From Streptomyces dengpaensis (GTDB lineage Bacteria; Actinomycetota; Actinomycetes; Streptomycetales; Streptomycetaceae): a stretch of 64,000 nucleotides of DNA. Positions 18,356 through 27,203 of the stretch are shown here, piece after piece. The notes beneath the pieces were generated by a model. That model was not told where the DNA came from. It did no database searches and saw only the letters and a program-made list of their open reading frames with translations. The stretch is taken from the NCBI RefSeq assembly GCF_002946835.1, contig NZ_CP026652.1:5332001-5396000 (forward strand), in the 5' to 3' direction. Made by a program: the position numbers and the translations under genes. Every line of letters starts with the position of its first letter. The first letter of the stretch is position 1.

Positions 18356-21153
18356 CTAGAACTGACCCATCATGTGTTGGATGATTGCGTCGCGCTGGGG
18401 AAGCGCACGAGGGGAGCCGGCATTCAGGATATCCACCCCTTCCTGGGTGTTGACATAATATTCGGGCTCCCTTCCGGCCGGGCCACCATGTGTTCGATAC
18501 ACGGATTCAGCGAACGATCTGGGAACTTCAACTCGGACGACCGTTCCTTCGGGAGTGGCGTATCCGGTTGCAGCCCTGTTGAAGTCATCTGTCAGATACA
18601 CGCCCATGTCCGGGGTGTAATCCCGCTGGAGGTCATCGGAATGACTCAAGGAGAATTGATTGCCGGTCCAGTTGCGCGAGCCATGGTAGAGGACCACCGT
18701 GTCGTCGCAGGACATGAGTCCGAAGGGGTCGAACTGCCGCAGCGGGTTGGTGACGTATCCGTAAGGGTCGGGAGCGGGCGCCAGGCCGAGTGGGTCGAGT
18801 GAGGTGTAACGCGCCGTTTCAGGGTCGTAGTAGCGCTGATAGTTGTAGTGGAGGCCGGTCTCCGGGTCGTGATACTGGCCGGGGAAGCGCAGAGGTGTGT
18901 AGGCCTGACTCTCTTTGGGCCAAGCGGTGAGTCCCCAGACCGTCCGCCGCGCGCGCCATGCCACGGAGCCCTGCTCGTCCACCAGTTCGGTGGGCGTACC
19001 GATCAGGTCGGTGACGATGGCGAAAAATCGGGAGTCGATCTCCTCCTGTGTGCCCGTGGCCGTGAGGCGTTCGGTCTGGGCGATGGGCCGATGCCCCTGG
19101 TGATCCCAGGTCAGGGTGACGGGATGCGGAAGCCCGGGCGCGATAGTGGTCTGCTCGGCGAGGGTCGGTCCGTCCCAGGTGAAGTCGGTCCGTTCCACGA
19201 CCGTGCGGCCGTCGTCGCCAAGGCGCTGCTTGGAGATCCTGCGGCCGAGCGGATCGTACAGATAACGCCAGACCGTGCCCTCCGGTGTGATCACGGACGT
19301 CAGACGGTCCTCGGGATCCCACGAGTACCGCCATACGTCGGATTTCCGTGAGAGACGCGTTTTGCGGCGTACGACGACCCGTCCCGCCGAGTCGTACTCG
19401 TAGCGCGTCGAGCCGGCACGGTCCAGCCGGATCCCCGACAGCAGCCGGTCCCCTTCCGCCTCCTTGGCTATCCGGTGGCCGGGCCAGGCGGCAGACGTCA
19501 CCTGACCGGCCTCGTCGTAGGAGTAGCTCTCAGTCTGGGAGTGCCCCTGGATCCGGGACACGCGCCCCACGGCATCGAGCTCGAGGCTCATCGCACCGTC
19601 GAGAGCATCCTCGACCCGGACGAGGTACTGATCCGTGCGGTAGCCGTACGAGCGTTGCTGGATCTGGTTCCCAGCCGCTGTCACGAGCTGTTCCAGCGGA
19701 CGACCGGCGGCGTCCCAAGTCTGGGCGAGTGACAAGGAGTCGCCGATCAGACGGCCGATCTCCTGTCCTGCCGCATCACGGGTGAAGTCGACGGTGTGGC
19801 CCGAGGTGCGGAGAGACGTGGTGCGCCCGACGGTGTCGTACTCATAGTGCGCCCGGGCCCCTGACGGAGTGACGCGCTCCACGCGCCGCCCCAGCGCGTC
19901 ATAGGCCGAGGCCAGTGTGCGCCCGTTGATCCGTTCGGCCGTGATCCGTCCGCCGAGGTCGCGGTCCCATTCCAGGTCGCAGCCGACGCTCGATGCGCGG
20001 ATGAGTCGGCCCACCGGGTCGTACGCGTACGAGGTGACCTCACCGTCCGCCGTTTTGGTAAGCAGCCGTCCCATGGCGTCATAGGCGTAACGGACGCTCT
20101 GCCCCGCCGGGTTGACCCGCCGTACGAGCTGACCCGTCGCATCGCGTTCATAGGTGATCCGCTGGTTGTCGAAGTCGGTCTCGGTTGTGAGGCGGCCCGC
20201 GCCGTCGTACGTGTAAAGCCAGGTGAGACCAAGGGGGTTGGTCACCTGGGTAAGCCTGAGCGAGGCGTCGTACGCGAATTCATGGCGGCTGCCGTCGGGC
20301 CCGGTCTGGGACCTCAGTAGGTCGAAGTACGTGTACTCGAAGGTCGTGCGCGCGCCACCCGGGTCCGTGTGGGCAGTGCAGTTTCCCTCGCCGTCGTAGG
20401 CCCATGTCTCTTCGGAGCCGTCGGGACCGAGAACTCGGGCGATCCCGCCCTCGACCGTCCACCACAGTCGCGTCGTGTGCCCCAGAGGATCCGTGCTCGT
20501 GCTGAGTCGGCCGAACGGATCGTAGGCGCGGGTCGTGCGGTCGCCCAGCGCGCTGACGGTCTCGACACGCAGGCCGGCGGGGCTGCACCGCACCTGGGTG
20601 GTTGCCCCGCTGGCGTCGGTGACGGCGCTGAGGTTGCCCCGCTCGTCGTACGCGAAGTGGGTGAGCGCACCGTTCCGGTGGGACAGGCGGACGGGATTTC
20701 CCCGCTCGTCGTAGGTGTGCTCCCAGACGGCTCCGTCCGGCTGCGTGACACGGATCGGCAGAGCGTGCTCGTTGTAGTCCACCGTGAGCACGCCGCCGTC
20801 CGGCTGGCGGACTCTGGTCGGCCGCCCCAAGACGTTGTTGGTGTACGTCGTGGTATTGCCGAGGGCGTCGGTTCGGGACCGGACGTGGTGGTGTTCGTCG
20901 TACTCGGTGCGCGTGATGTGGCCGAGCGGGTCGATTTCAGCGATGACCTGGCTGTTGTCGTTGACGACAAACCGGGACCCTCGGCGGTGGTGTGGGTGGT
21001 GACGCGGCAGTCGGGCCAGACGGGGTCGCTTCCGTCGTAGGAGAAGGTGCCGCTGATATGGCCGGCATCGCCGCCCTGGCTGGTGCAGCGGTCATGGTCG
21101 TCGTAGGCGTAGACGTAGCGGCTGCGGTTGGTGTCGGTCCAGGAGGTGAATCG
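18356..21153 (-). pseudogene. Rhs-repeat polymorphic toxin gene, 5' truncated and frameshifted
   Basis: More than 20 YD/RHS repeats (for example AYDPFGRLSTSTDPLGHTTR) lead into the core end YTSLDPLGLAPAPDPYGYV and DPFGLMS. A variable tip of about 115 aa follows, with VVLYHGSRNW and GVYLTDDFNRAATGYA, a pattern I associate with ADP-ribosyltransferase-fold toxins of the DUF3990 kind (moderate certainty). The 5' end has no signal or secretion module: reading upstream, the frame breaks near 20975 (THTTAEG continues in one frame, RFVVNDNSQ in another), and Rhs coding stops at 21153, where the acyltransferase-tail copy B begins. As it stands it lacks a start and could not make a secreted toxin. The longest intact frame runs from TTG 20830. 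Confidence 0.85.
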
Positions 21154-21377
21154 ACCAGGCGTACAACCTCCCCTTCCTGCAGAGCGACGGCGCGACGACG
21201 GCCCTCGACGCGACGTCCGCGCTCTGGAATTTCGTGCTCGTGTGGCCATTGCTCGGCCTGACGATCGCGACGGTCGGCTGGATCGAGGACATCGCGGCGA
21301 GACGGGGCCCGCGGCTTTGGCCGAACGGGTCGAGGACGGCCCGGGGACGGGATGGGAGGCACCGGGGGCACGGGTGA
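21150..21377 (+). pseudogene. Acyltransferase 3' fragment (copy B)
   Basis: Codes for DQAYNLPFLQSDG through GWIEDIAARRGPRLWPNG, matching the last part of the acyltransferase at 16094-17407, and ends at TGA 21377. Only about 75 codons remain and the upstream part of the gene is missing. It sits against the broken 5' end of the Rhs gene in opposite orientation. Confidence 0.85.
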
Positions 21378-21434
21378 CCGCGCTCAATGGGTAGACCGCC
21401 CTCAATGGGTGGGACCCTCACACCTCCTCGTATC

Positions 21435-21475
21435 CCTCAAGCCCTGAAGTGGCGTCGCCGCTTCGGGGCTTGAGG
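21435..21475. terminator. Hairpin between the acyltransferase fragment and the lipoprotein operon
   Basis: 17-bp stem with two G-U pairs (21435-21451 with 21459-21475, loop of 7). The rest of the gap 21378-21675 shows no gene; it should hold the promoter of the operon that starts at 21676. Confidence 0.6.
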
Positions 21476-21675
21476 CTTTGCGGCGGCCAACGCGGTGACG
21501 CTTCCCACGCTCCACATCACTCAATCGGAGGTTTGGAGCGGCTCGTTGGTCATGCTCTGTCACGCTATGCCCGACCAATCTTCCCCCCTTGGCGTTATTC
21601 GCTCTGGTGTCGTCACACGCGTCCCCGATAGCGTGTTGCTGCCCTCCCGAACCCCACGCCGCACAGGAGCCTGCC

Positions 21676-22332
21676 GTGAACCGCCGTCCTCGCCTGCTCG
21701 CTACAGCCGCCGTTGGTGCGGCGGCTGCACTGCTTCTCGCTGCTTGCGGCGGGGGTGACGGTGGGTCGAAGGACAACGACAAGATCGCCGGGGCCGGCAC
21801 GGCAAGCGAGACGTCGGCGTCGCCGAGCGTGAGTGCGACGGCCTCGGCCGCGCGTCCGACGATCAAACTGCCGTCGGATCTGGCGTTCACCTTCTCCCCA
21901 GAAAAGACTGGCGACGCCACGCAGGATGCAATTCTGAGGGACAACGCGGAGTTCATCCGCGCACTCAACTCTGCTATTGATGCTCAAGACCCGAGGCTGC
22001 CAGCCCTGGAGTTCTACACCGAGGGTGAAGGTGCGGTGGCTGCCGAGCAGTGGGTCAAGGCCTTCAAAGACGCAGGCTGGACGGTCACCGGAAGTGTGCG
22101 TTACTTCGACCGGCAAGTCATGGTGAAGTCCCAGGAAGCGGCTTCTCTTAGTTACTGCGCGGACGAGAGTAAGGGCTTCAGCAAGGTCATCAAGACCCAA
22201 GAGGTCAAGAAGACGAAGGTCACCAAGAACAGCTATGTCGCCTATGGGGCTCAGGTGCAAAGGAACCGGGAAGGAGTCTGGGAGCTCGTGAAGATCGCGT
22301 CCACTCGAGGGGCTGACAGGTGCCAGCCGTGA
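21676..22332 (+). CDS. Lipoprotein, first gene of the WXG/T7SS-like operon
   Basis: 218 aa. The signal sequence RRPRLLATAAVGAAAALLLAAC ends in the lipobox LAAC, so the mature protein is lipid-anchored at its Cys. After a Ser/Thr/Ala linker comes a domain of about 150 aa (from KLPSDLAFTF) with the phrase EFIRALNSAID and several basic strands near the C-terminus. It resembles small NTF2-like extracytoplasmic domains, but I cannot assign it firmly. GTG 21676 has AGGAG at 21665-21669; an upstream in-frame start would put extra residues before the signal. The stop overlaps the next gene. Confidence 0.8.
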   Translation: MNRRPRLLATAAVGAAAALLLAACGGGDGGSKDNDKIAGAGTASETSASPSVSATASAARPTIKLPSDLAFTFSPEKTGDATQDAILRDNAEFIRALNSAIDAQDPRLPALEFYTEGEGAVAAEQWVKAFKDAGWTVTGSVRYFDRQVMVKSQEAASLSYCADESKGFSKVIKTQEVKKTKVTKNSYVAYGAQVQRNREGVWELVKIASTRGADRCQP

Positions 22333-23378
22333 TCCGACTCTTCCGCTTGGCAACGGCTGCGATCGCAGCAGGAGCACTCTGCTTGGTCTCCTCTCCCTCT
22401 GCCTTCGCCGATCAAACTCCTCCCGGTGGAGGGTCGATTGGTGGAGGGTCCGGCTCTGGGGCAGGAACTGGTGCCACGGGAGGGACTGACGGCGACACGA
22501 TCAACGCGACGGCGGGCGGGATTGTCTTCGACCGTTCGAAGAACGGCAAGGGCGGCACTGTGGGTGCCGTCACGTCGACCACGACCTGGTCCCCGCCGGC
22601 CTGCTGGTACGCCCCGAAGTACACGCCTGCGCAGCTCAAGGCGTACTTGGAGCCGATCTGGGAGGCTGGCTCCACGGGTTACGAATGGGATGCGCAGCAG
22701 CGTGACCGTTATGTGAACGGTGATCCCTATAAGGACTTCAACAAGGACAAGACGGGCAAGGGTTACTGGTGGGACTCGTACGTTGACGAGAACTACCCAC
22801 CCGGCTGGGACAAGTGTAAGGAACCTATCTTCTGGGTGGACGAGGGTGATGACCCGCCCGCTGACATCGAGAACGCTGTCACGCCCGAGATTCTTGCCGA
22901 GCTCGCGTACGCCGAGATCCGTGTCCCCAGTACCAAGGTGACTCTGGCGCCCGAAGGAACGACTAAGGTCAACCTGCCGACCTGGGCCTGGCTAGACGCT
23001 GCCGAGTTCAAACCGGTTTCGGTCACCGCGTCCGTGCCGGTGCTCGGCATCGAGGCGACAACGACAGCCGAACCGGTGTCGCTGAAGATCGGGCCGGGCA
23101 CGGAGGACGCCACGACATATCCCGCTTCCGGTGTCTGCGGGCTCAACGGCGATCGGATCGGTGAGGCGTACGCCAAGGGGAAGTCGGACGAGACCCCACC
23201 GTGCGGTGTGAGGTACCTACGTTCCTCGGGCGGGGGCTCGTATCAGCTCAAGGCCACGATCACCTGGAAGATCTCGTGGACGGGCACGGGTGTCGTCGGT
23301 GCGCAGCGGTTGCCGGACGGCGAGTTCGGCGCGGAGCAGGACGTCGTCGTGCAGGAGATCCAAGCGGTCAACCGTTGA
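22320..23378 (+). CDS. Secreted protein of unknown function
   Basis: 352 aa from GTG 22320, which has GAGGGG 6-7 bases upstream; GTG 22329, overlapping the previous stop, is the alternative. There is a Sec signal peptide (hydrophobic about 9-27, ending AFA), then a Gly-rich linker. The mature part is rich in Trp and Tyr (PACWYAPKYTPAQLKAYLEP, YWWDSYVDENYPPGWDKC) and has a beta-rich second half. Cys residues at CWY, DKCK, VCG and PCGV could form two disulphides. No family recognised. It is coupled to the lipoprotein and lies before the WXG100-like gene, so it may be an exported partner of that system. Confidence 0.8.
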   Translation: MPAVIRLFRLATAAIAAGALCLVSSPSAFADQTPPGGGSIGGGSGSGAGTGATGGTDGDTINATAGGIVFDRSKNGKGGTVGAVTSTTTWSPPACWYAPKYTPAQLKAYLEPIWEAGSTGYEWDAQQRDRYVNGDPYKDFNKDKTGKGYWWDSYVDENYPPGWDKCKEPIFWVDEGDDPPADIENAVTPEILAELAYAEIRVPSTKVTLAPEGTTKVNLPTWAWLDAAEFKPVSVTASVPVLGIEATTTAEPVSLKIGPGTEDATTYPASGVCGLNGDRIGEAYAKGKSDETPPCGVRYLRSSGGGSYQLKATITWKISWTGTGVVGAQRLPDGEFGAEQDVVVQEIQAVNR

Positions 23379-23499
23379 ACGCAGGATGCGTTTCCGGCCA
23401 ATGGCCAACCGCGGCCTTGGGAGCGGTTGGCCTGGTGGGGCGACGTGTGGCTAGGGTCGTTCCTTCCTCGGAGAGGCTGACAGGACGGAGCGGGACGCA

Positions 23500-23817
23500 G
23501 TGGCGGAGCGGCTGGCGGTCGACGGTGACGAACTCGCGCGTTTCATGAAAATGCTCAACAAATCCGCCGATTCGCTGAAAGGTGTCCGCAAGGCGCTGTC
23601 AGACGCGACCGTCACCGGACTGGGCACAGACGATCTCGACGGCGCATGCCAGGACTTCCAGGAGGACTGGAAGTACGGCTCGGAGGAGATCGGCAAGCAG
23701 ACGGAGGACCTGGCCGAGATCATCGGCAAGAGCAAGGACAGCTACCGCGAAGTGGACGTAGCCCTGGAACAGGCTTTGAAGGAGGCCGGCGAAGGCAAGG
23801 GTGGAGGCAAGAAGTGA
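23500..23817 (+). CDS. WXG100-like small helical protein
   Basis: 105 aa, entirely helical in appearance: two helices separated by a turn with FQEDWKYG, where W and G sit as in the WXG motif. The C-terminal Lys/Gly tail is GEGKGGGKK. Size and shape fit the ESX/T7SS substrate and chaperone-like family that forms helical hairpin dimers. GTG 23500. Its stop overlaps the GTG of the next gene (GTGA at 23814), so the two are made together, as WXG proteins and their larger partners usually are. Confidence 0.75.
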   Translation: MAERLAVDGDELARFMKMLNKSADSLKGVRKALSDATVTGLGTDDLDGACQDFQEDWKYGSEEIGKQTEDLAEIIGKSKDSYREVDVALEQALKEAGEGKGGGKK

Positions 23818-25166
23818 GTGTCACCCCGGGCGTTGAGCCCTCGCCGTACCCCGACTCCCAGGCTCGTAGAAACGGCTCCCTTCCCCAAGGGCTGAAATCC
23901 TCTCCGGAGATCCCGAACCCCAACTACCCGCACTTGGGCTTCAATCCCGTGCCGGGCGACACGGAGACGGTGCAGACGCTCCGTAAGAAGCTCTCCGGTT
24001 GCGCCAAAGTCCTCTCGGACACGCACGACTTGGTGACCAAGCTCCTGGACGGCAGCTACTGGAAGGGCGACGCCGCCGTCGCCTTCCGTGAACAGCTCGA
24101 CGGCGGCCCGCTGCCGCTGAACCTGAAGAACGCGGCGCACTCCATCGGCAAGGCGGCCAAACAGCTGAGCCTCTGGGAGGGCGAACTCGACGACTTCCAG
24201 CGCCAGGCGAAGAAGCTGGAGGAGGAGGCCAAGGACGCCCAGGACGCGGTGGACCGTGCCAAGGGGCGCGCCACCAGCGCCGGCGACAGTCCTGCCCTGG
24301 ACAAGAAGGGTGCCGACCAGGAGGCCGCCCAGAAGGCTCTGGACCGCGCGAACACGGCGGTCGAAGAGGCCGAGGCTGAGTTGGAGAAGATCCGCGGCAG
24401 GGCGAGGAAGCTCGCCGAGGAGCACGAGAACAAGGCCAAGTACCGCGCGGGCAAGATCCGCGACGCGACGGACAAGCTGGCGCCGCATGAGCCGGGGTGG
24501 TTCGACGACGCGCTGGATTGGCTGGACGAGAATCTGCCTGACATCCTCAGCTTTGTAGCTGGGGTCATCGGGGTCGTGGCGATCCTCTTCGCGGGCCCGT
24601 TGGGGATGGCGATGGTGGCGGCGCTGATGCTGACGGCTTCTGCCTTGAGTGCAACTGCCTTCGCATACCGTCTTTCCGACCCCGAGACGCGGTCCTCGCT
24701 CATGGACGGCTTCACCAAGGGTGAGCTCGACGCCGACTTCTGGAGCAACGTGGTCTCGGTGGGAGCTGACATGGCGGGGGCATTTCCAGGGCTGGGAGCG
24801 GTCGTAGGAGGGGCCAGAGGGTTGAGAGGTGCGATTCGGACCGGGAGCGAAGCCTTGACGCTCGGGCAGAAGTTCGCCACGTTCGGCACCAAGACCATGG
24901 AAAGCATGCAAGGCATCGCGCGGCTGGACAATCCGCTGACTGCCCGGGGCGTACGCGGTCTCGGCCTCAACCCTGACACTGCGGCCAAGGCCGTGGCCGC
25001 GACCTCGGGCCTGGTGGGTGTGGGTACCGGTGGTTTCGGCCTGTACAACAAGGTGGCGGACGCGGATGACAGCAAATACAAGGACGGTACTGTGGCCGGT
25101 ATCGACGGTACGCGCCTAGTTATCGACAACGGTGGGATCCTCAACCTTGTCCGCCATGTTTTCTGA
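23814..25166 (+). CDS. T7SS-type secreted protein with WXG-like N-domain and hydrophobic middle
   Basis: 450 aa. The segment from LGFNPVPGDTETVQTLRKKL to about residue 150 is the helical, WXG-like targeting domain that I know from the N-terminus of actinobacterial Rhs and other polymorphic toxins. A long charged coiled coil covers about 115-215. A hydrophobic hairpin covers about 245-285 (LSFVAGVIGVVAILFAGP), and a Gly/Ala-rich tail of about 150 aa follows with no toxin motif that I recognise. GTG 23814 has GGAGG 6 bases upstream. It could be an effector, an effector whose toxin part has been lost, or a structural carrier for its neighbours. Confidence 0.8.
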   Translation: MSVTPGVEPSPYPDSQARRNGSLPQGLKSSPEIPNPNYPHLGFNPVPGDTETVQTLRKKLSGCAKVLSDTHDLVTKLLDGSYWKGDAAVAFREQLDGGPLPLNLKNAAHSIGKAAKQLSLWEGELDDFQRQAKKLEEEAKDAQDAVDRAKGRATSAGDSPALDKKGADQEAAQKALDRANTAVEEAEAELEKIRGRARKLAEEHENKAKYRAGKIRDATDKLAPHEPGWFDDALDWLDENLPDILSFVAGVIGVVAILFAGPLGMAMVAALMLTASALSATAFAYRLSDPETRSSLMDGFTKGELDADFWSNVVSVGADMAGAFPGLGAVVGGARGLRGAIRTGSEALTLGQKFATFGTKTMESMQGIARLDNPLTARGVRGLGLNPDTAAKAVAATSGLVGVGTGGFGLYNKVADADDSKYKDGTVAGIDGTRLVIDNGGILNLVRHVF

Positions 25167-25192
25167 CAGCCGCCCCCTGAAGAGGTAAACCT

Positions 25193-25879
25193 GTGAATCC
25201 CGCTGACTATCCAACCGCCTGGGACCACCCAGCCACCCGCCGGGCTTGGGCAGGCCACATGGCTATGAACGTGGTTGGCCTGATCGGTTGGATTGTTAGC
25301 TGGTGGGCTCTGCTGTACGTACTGGTCGTATTCCTTTCTCCAGGTTTCAGCTTCTTGTTTGTTTTGCCTCTTTTGTATTGCTTTTACCGGGCCGTGACGC
25401 AACTGCGCTACTTCTCTCCGGCAGTTCGAATGCGTCGGATTCTGCGAACCTATCCCTGGCAGATGGTGCAAAACGCCCCGCACGCGTTGACTGAGCGCCC
25501 CGATGTCCCCGGAATGAAGAACGGATGGTTCGAGTTCGTCAACCCGGCCCGCCCCGAACAACGACTCGCGCTTTCATTCCGGACACATCTCCGGGTTGAG
25601 TGGTGGCACCGCCGGATGGCTCCGCGGGCCAAGCCGCATCTGAAGGAGCAGATCCAGACCGTCTGGTTCGCGGGCGACCCGCGTTTCATCGGCCTCATTG
25701 CCGCGTCTGCGCGTAGTGGTTCCGCGCCGCGTCGCTTGCATGCTCTTGAACAGTGGACGGCATTGCAGGATGGCCAGACCTTCGCCGACTGGGCGGCCAC
25801 CCCGGATGACATCGAGCGCGGTCGACGCGTCGGCATCTTCCCGGGCACCCCGCCTCCCCGAGTAGGAGGAGGCCTGTGA
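25193..25879 (+). CDS. Membrane protein of the WXG/T7SS-like operon
   Basis: 228 aa. Two adjacent membrane helices (about 24-50 and 55-68) are followed by a cytoplasmic domain of about 150 aa with FEFVNPARPEQRLALSF and QIQTVWFAGDPRF. GTG 25193 follows the previous stop by 26 bases with GAAGAGG upstream. The stretch 25260-25400 is visibly richer in T than its surroundings, hinting at foreign origin. The stop overlaps the next GTG. No family recognised; position suggests an immunity or export-accessory role. Confidence 0.75.
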   Translation: MNPADYPTAWDHPATRRAWAGHMAMNVVGLIGWIVSWWALLYVLVVFLSPGFSFLFVLPLLYCFYRAVTQLRYFSPAVRMRRILRTYPWQMVQNAPHALTERPDVPGMKNGWFEFVNPARPEQRLALSFRTHLRVEWWHRRMAPRAKPHLKEQIQTVWFAGDPRFIGLIAASARSGSAPRRLHALEQWTALQDGQTFADWAATPDDIERGRRVGIFPGTPPPRVGGGL

Positions 25880-26562
25880 GTGCCCCTACGTTCCTCCTTG
25901 ATGACTCCGTCAATGACCCGGAAGCTGAGCTCTGGTTCGCGGAACCCGCCGGCTTCACCGCCCTCCCTCTCGACGCCCTGCTGCCCGAACCTGGCTCCCC
26001 GGCGGCCGACCAGTTGCGTACGGCCGTCGCGCCCTTCCTTGACGCGGCGGCCGACGAGATGGCCCGGCAGCAGTTCATCGCGCAGTTCGCGTCAGCTCAG
26101 CAGTTGATGAGTGCGCTGCGTGAGGTGGGCACTGTGCATTGCTCCATCGGCCTGCACCGTGACGACGTGGACGAGAGCGGCGCGAGCGGCGGCCAGCCGC
26201 TGCTCTCCTTTTTCACCGTCTCCTGGCGTGAAACGGCGGTGGCTCCACGTGGGGTGACGGCCGCCCGTGCGGTGACCGGTACCGAGGGGCACACGCACAC
26301 CGAGTACCGCGAACTGCCCTGCGGCCCGGCTACGTTCAGCGAGACCGTCCGCACGCCTTCGGCCGACAGCGGGCTCCCAACGGCTCCCTTGCTCCAGGTC
26401 TATGCCTACCTGCCCCACCCGGACTGCAAGCGACTGGCTCTCCTCACGCTCAGTACGACGGCCATGGCTCGCCGTGCGGAGTACCGCACGATCCTCCGTC
26501 AGATCGCGGACACGGTCAGCTTCGACAATCCGCTGGATGCGGACTCCAGCAAGGCACCATGA
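25876..26562 (+). CDS. Soluble protein of the WXG/T7SS-like operon
   Basis: 228 aa, acidic, no signal or membrane segment. The middle contains VSWRETAVAPRGV and TEYRELPCGPATFSETVRTP, beta-rich, and ends LLTLSTTAMARRAEYRTILR with a final helix. Size and predicted fold type would suit a cytoplasmic chaperone for WXG-type substrates, but I see no sequence motif that proves this. GTGA overlap with the gene before and ATGA overlap with the gene after. Confidence 0.7.
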   Translation: MSAPTFLLDDSVNDPEAELWFAEPAGFTALPLDALLPEPGSPAADQLRTAVAPFLDAAADEMARQQFIAQFASAQQLMSALREVGTVHCSIGLHRDDVDESGASGGQPLLSFFTVSWRETAVAPRGVTAARAVTGTEGHTHTEYRELPCGPATFSETVRTPSADSGLPTAPLLQVYAYLPHPDCKRLALLTLSTTAMARRAEYRTILRQIADTVSFDNPLDADSSKAP

Positions 26563-27083
26563 CCGCGAACAAAGGCTCCGCCAGCCCAGAAAACGGCACG
26601 AATCGCCAGCGTGGCGTGACCTGTCTCATCGTGGTGGGCATCGTCCTCGGACTTGTGGTTGTCCCTGTCTGGGGGAAGCAGGCCTGGGGCCCGGAAGTCT
26701 GGCGCTGGGCGGGCGGCTCTTGCCCTGGTGGGGCGTACGGTTTCGCGGTGGTGGCCGGTCTCGCCGTTCCCCTTCTGTTCGTGATCTTCGCCCTCTGCCT
26801 GTTCCAGGTGGTGGAGCCATGGAAGCCCAGACTCCGGCGCTTCGTCTGGGGTGTGGGTGCCGTCGTCTGTGTCGTCACCCTTGAAGTTCTCTTCGGTGCC
26901 ATCATGGAATCACTGCCCTTTGGTGGCGGCCGGCATGGTGGTCCAGGCGGCACGGACACCTCTAGGCAATACCCGGCGCTCTGGGCAATCGGCTTTGCCG
27001 CCAGCCTCGTTGGCATTCCTTTGGCGGTGCTGCTCGTCCGGGTGTACGACAGGCTGTTCCCGCCTCGTGCGGCTGCCTCGTGA
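26559..27083 (+). CDS. Small multi-pass membrane protein, end of the operon
   Basis: 174 aa with four hydrophobic segments (about 19-38, 62-85, 95-118 and 140-162). A charged loop rich in Gly and His (GGGRHGGPGG) lies before the last helix. ATG 26559 overlaps the previous stop. It is the last gene of a run of seven that begins at 21676; after it come an inverted repeat and convergent genes. No family recognised. Confidence 0.75.
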   Translation: MTANKGSASPENGTNRQRGVTCLIVVGIVLGLVVVPVWGKQAWGPEVWRWAGGSCPGGAYGFAVVAGLAVPLLFVIFALCLFQVVEPWKPRLRRFVWGVGAVVCVVTLEVLFGAIMESLPFGGGRHGGPGGTDTSRQYPALWAIGFAASLVGIPLAVLLVRVYDRLFPPRAAAS

Positions 27084-27112
27084 GGGTGCCTTTGCGACCG
27101 CGTCGCCGTAGA

Positions 27113-27202
27113 CAATTGGAGACTTTGGGCCACCCGGCGTGTGGTGCCGCCCGTTGATTTCGGCCTTCTTGGGAGCAGCGCGTGGCCCAAATCTGCCAAT
27201 TG
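27113..27202. repeat. Imperfect 21-bp inverted repeat at the operon end
   Basis: Arms 27113-27133 and 27182-27202 match at 17 of 21 positions, separated by 48 bases. They lie between the operon end and the convergent DUF397 gene. This could be a long bidirectional terminator or the end repeats of a lost small mobile element; I cannot decide. Confidence 0.5.
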
Positions 27203-27203
27203 G

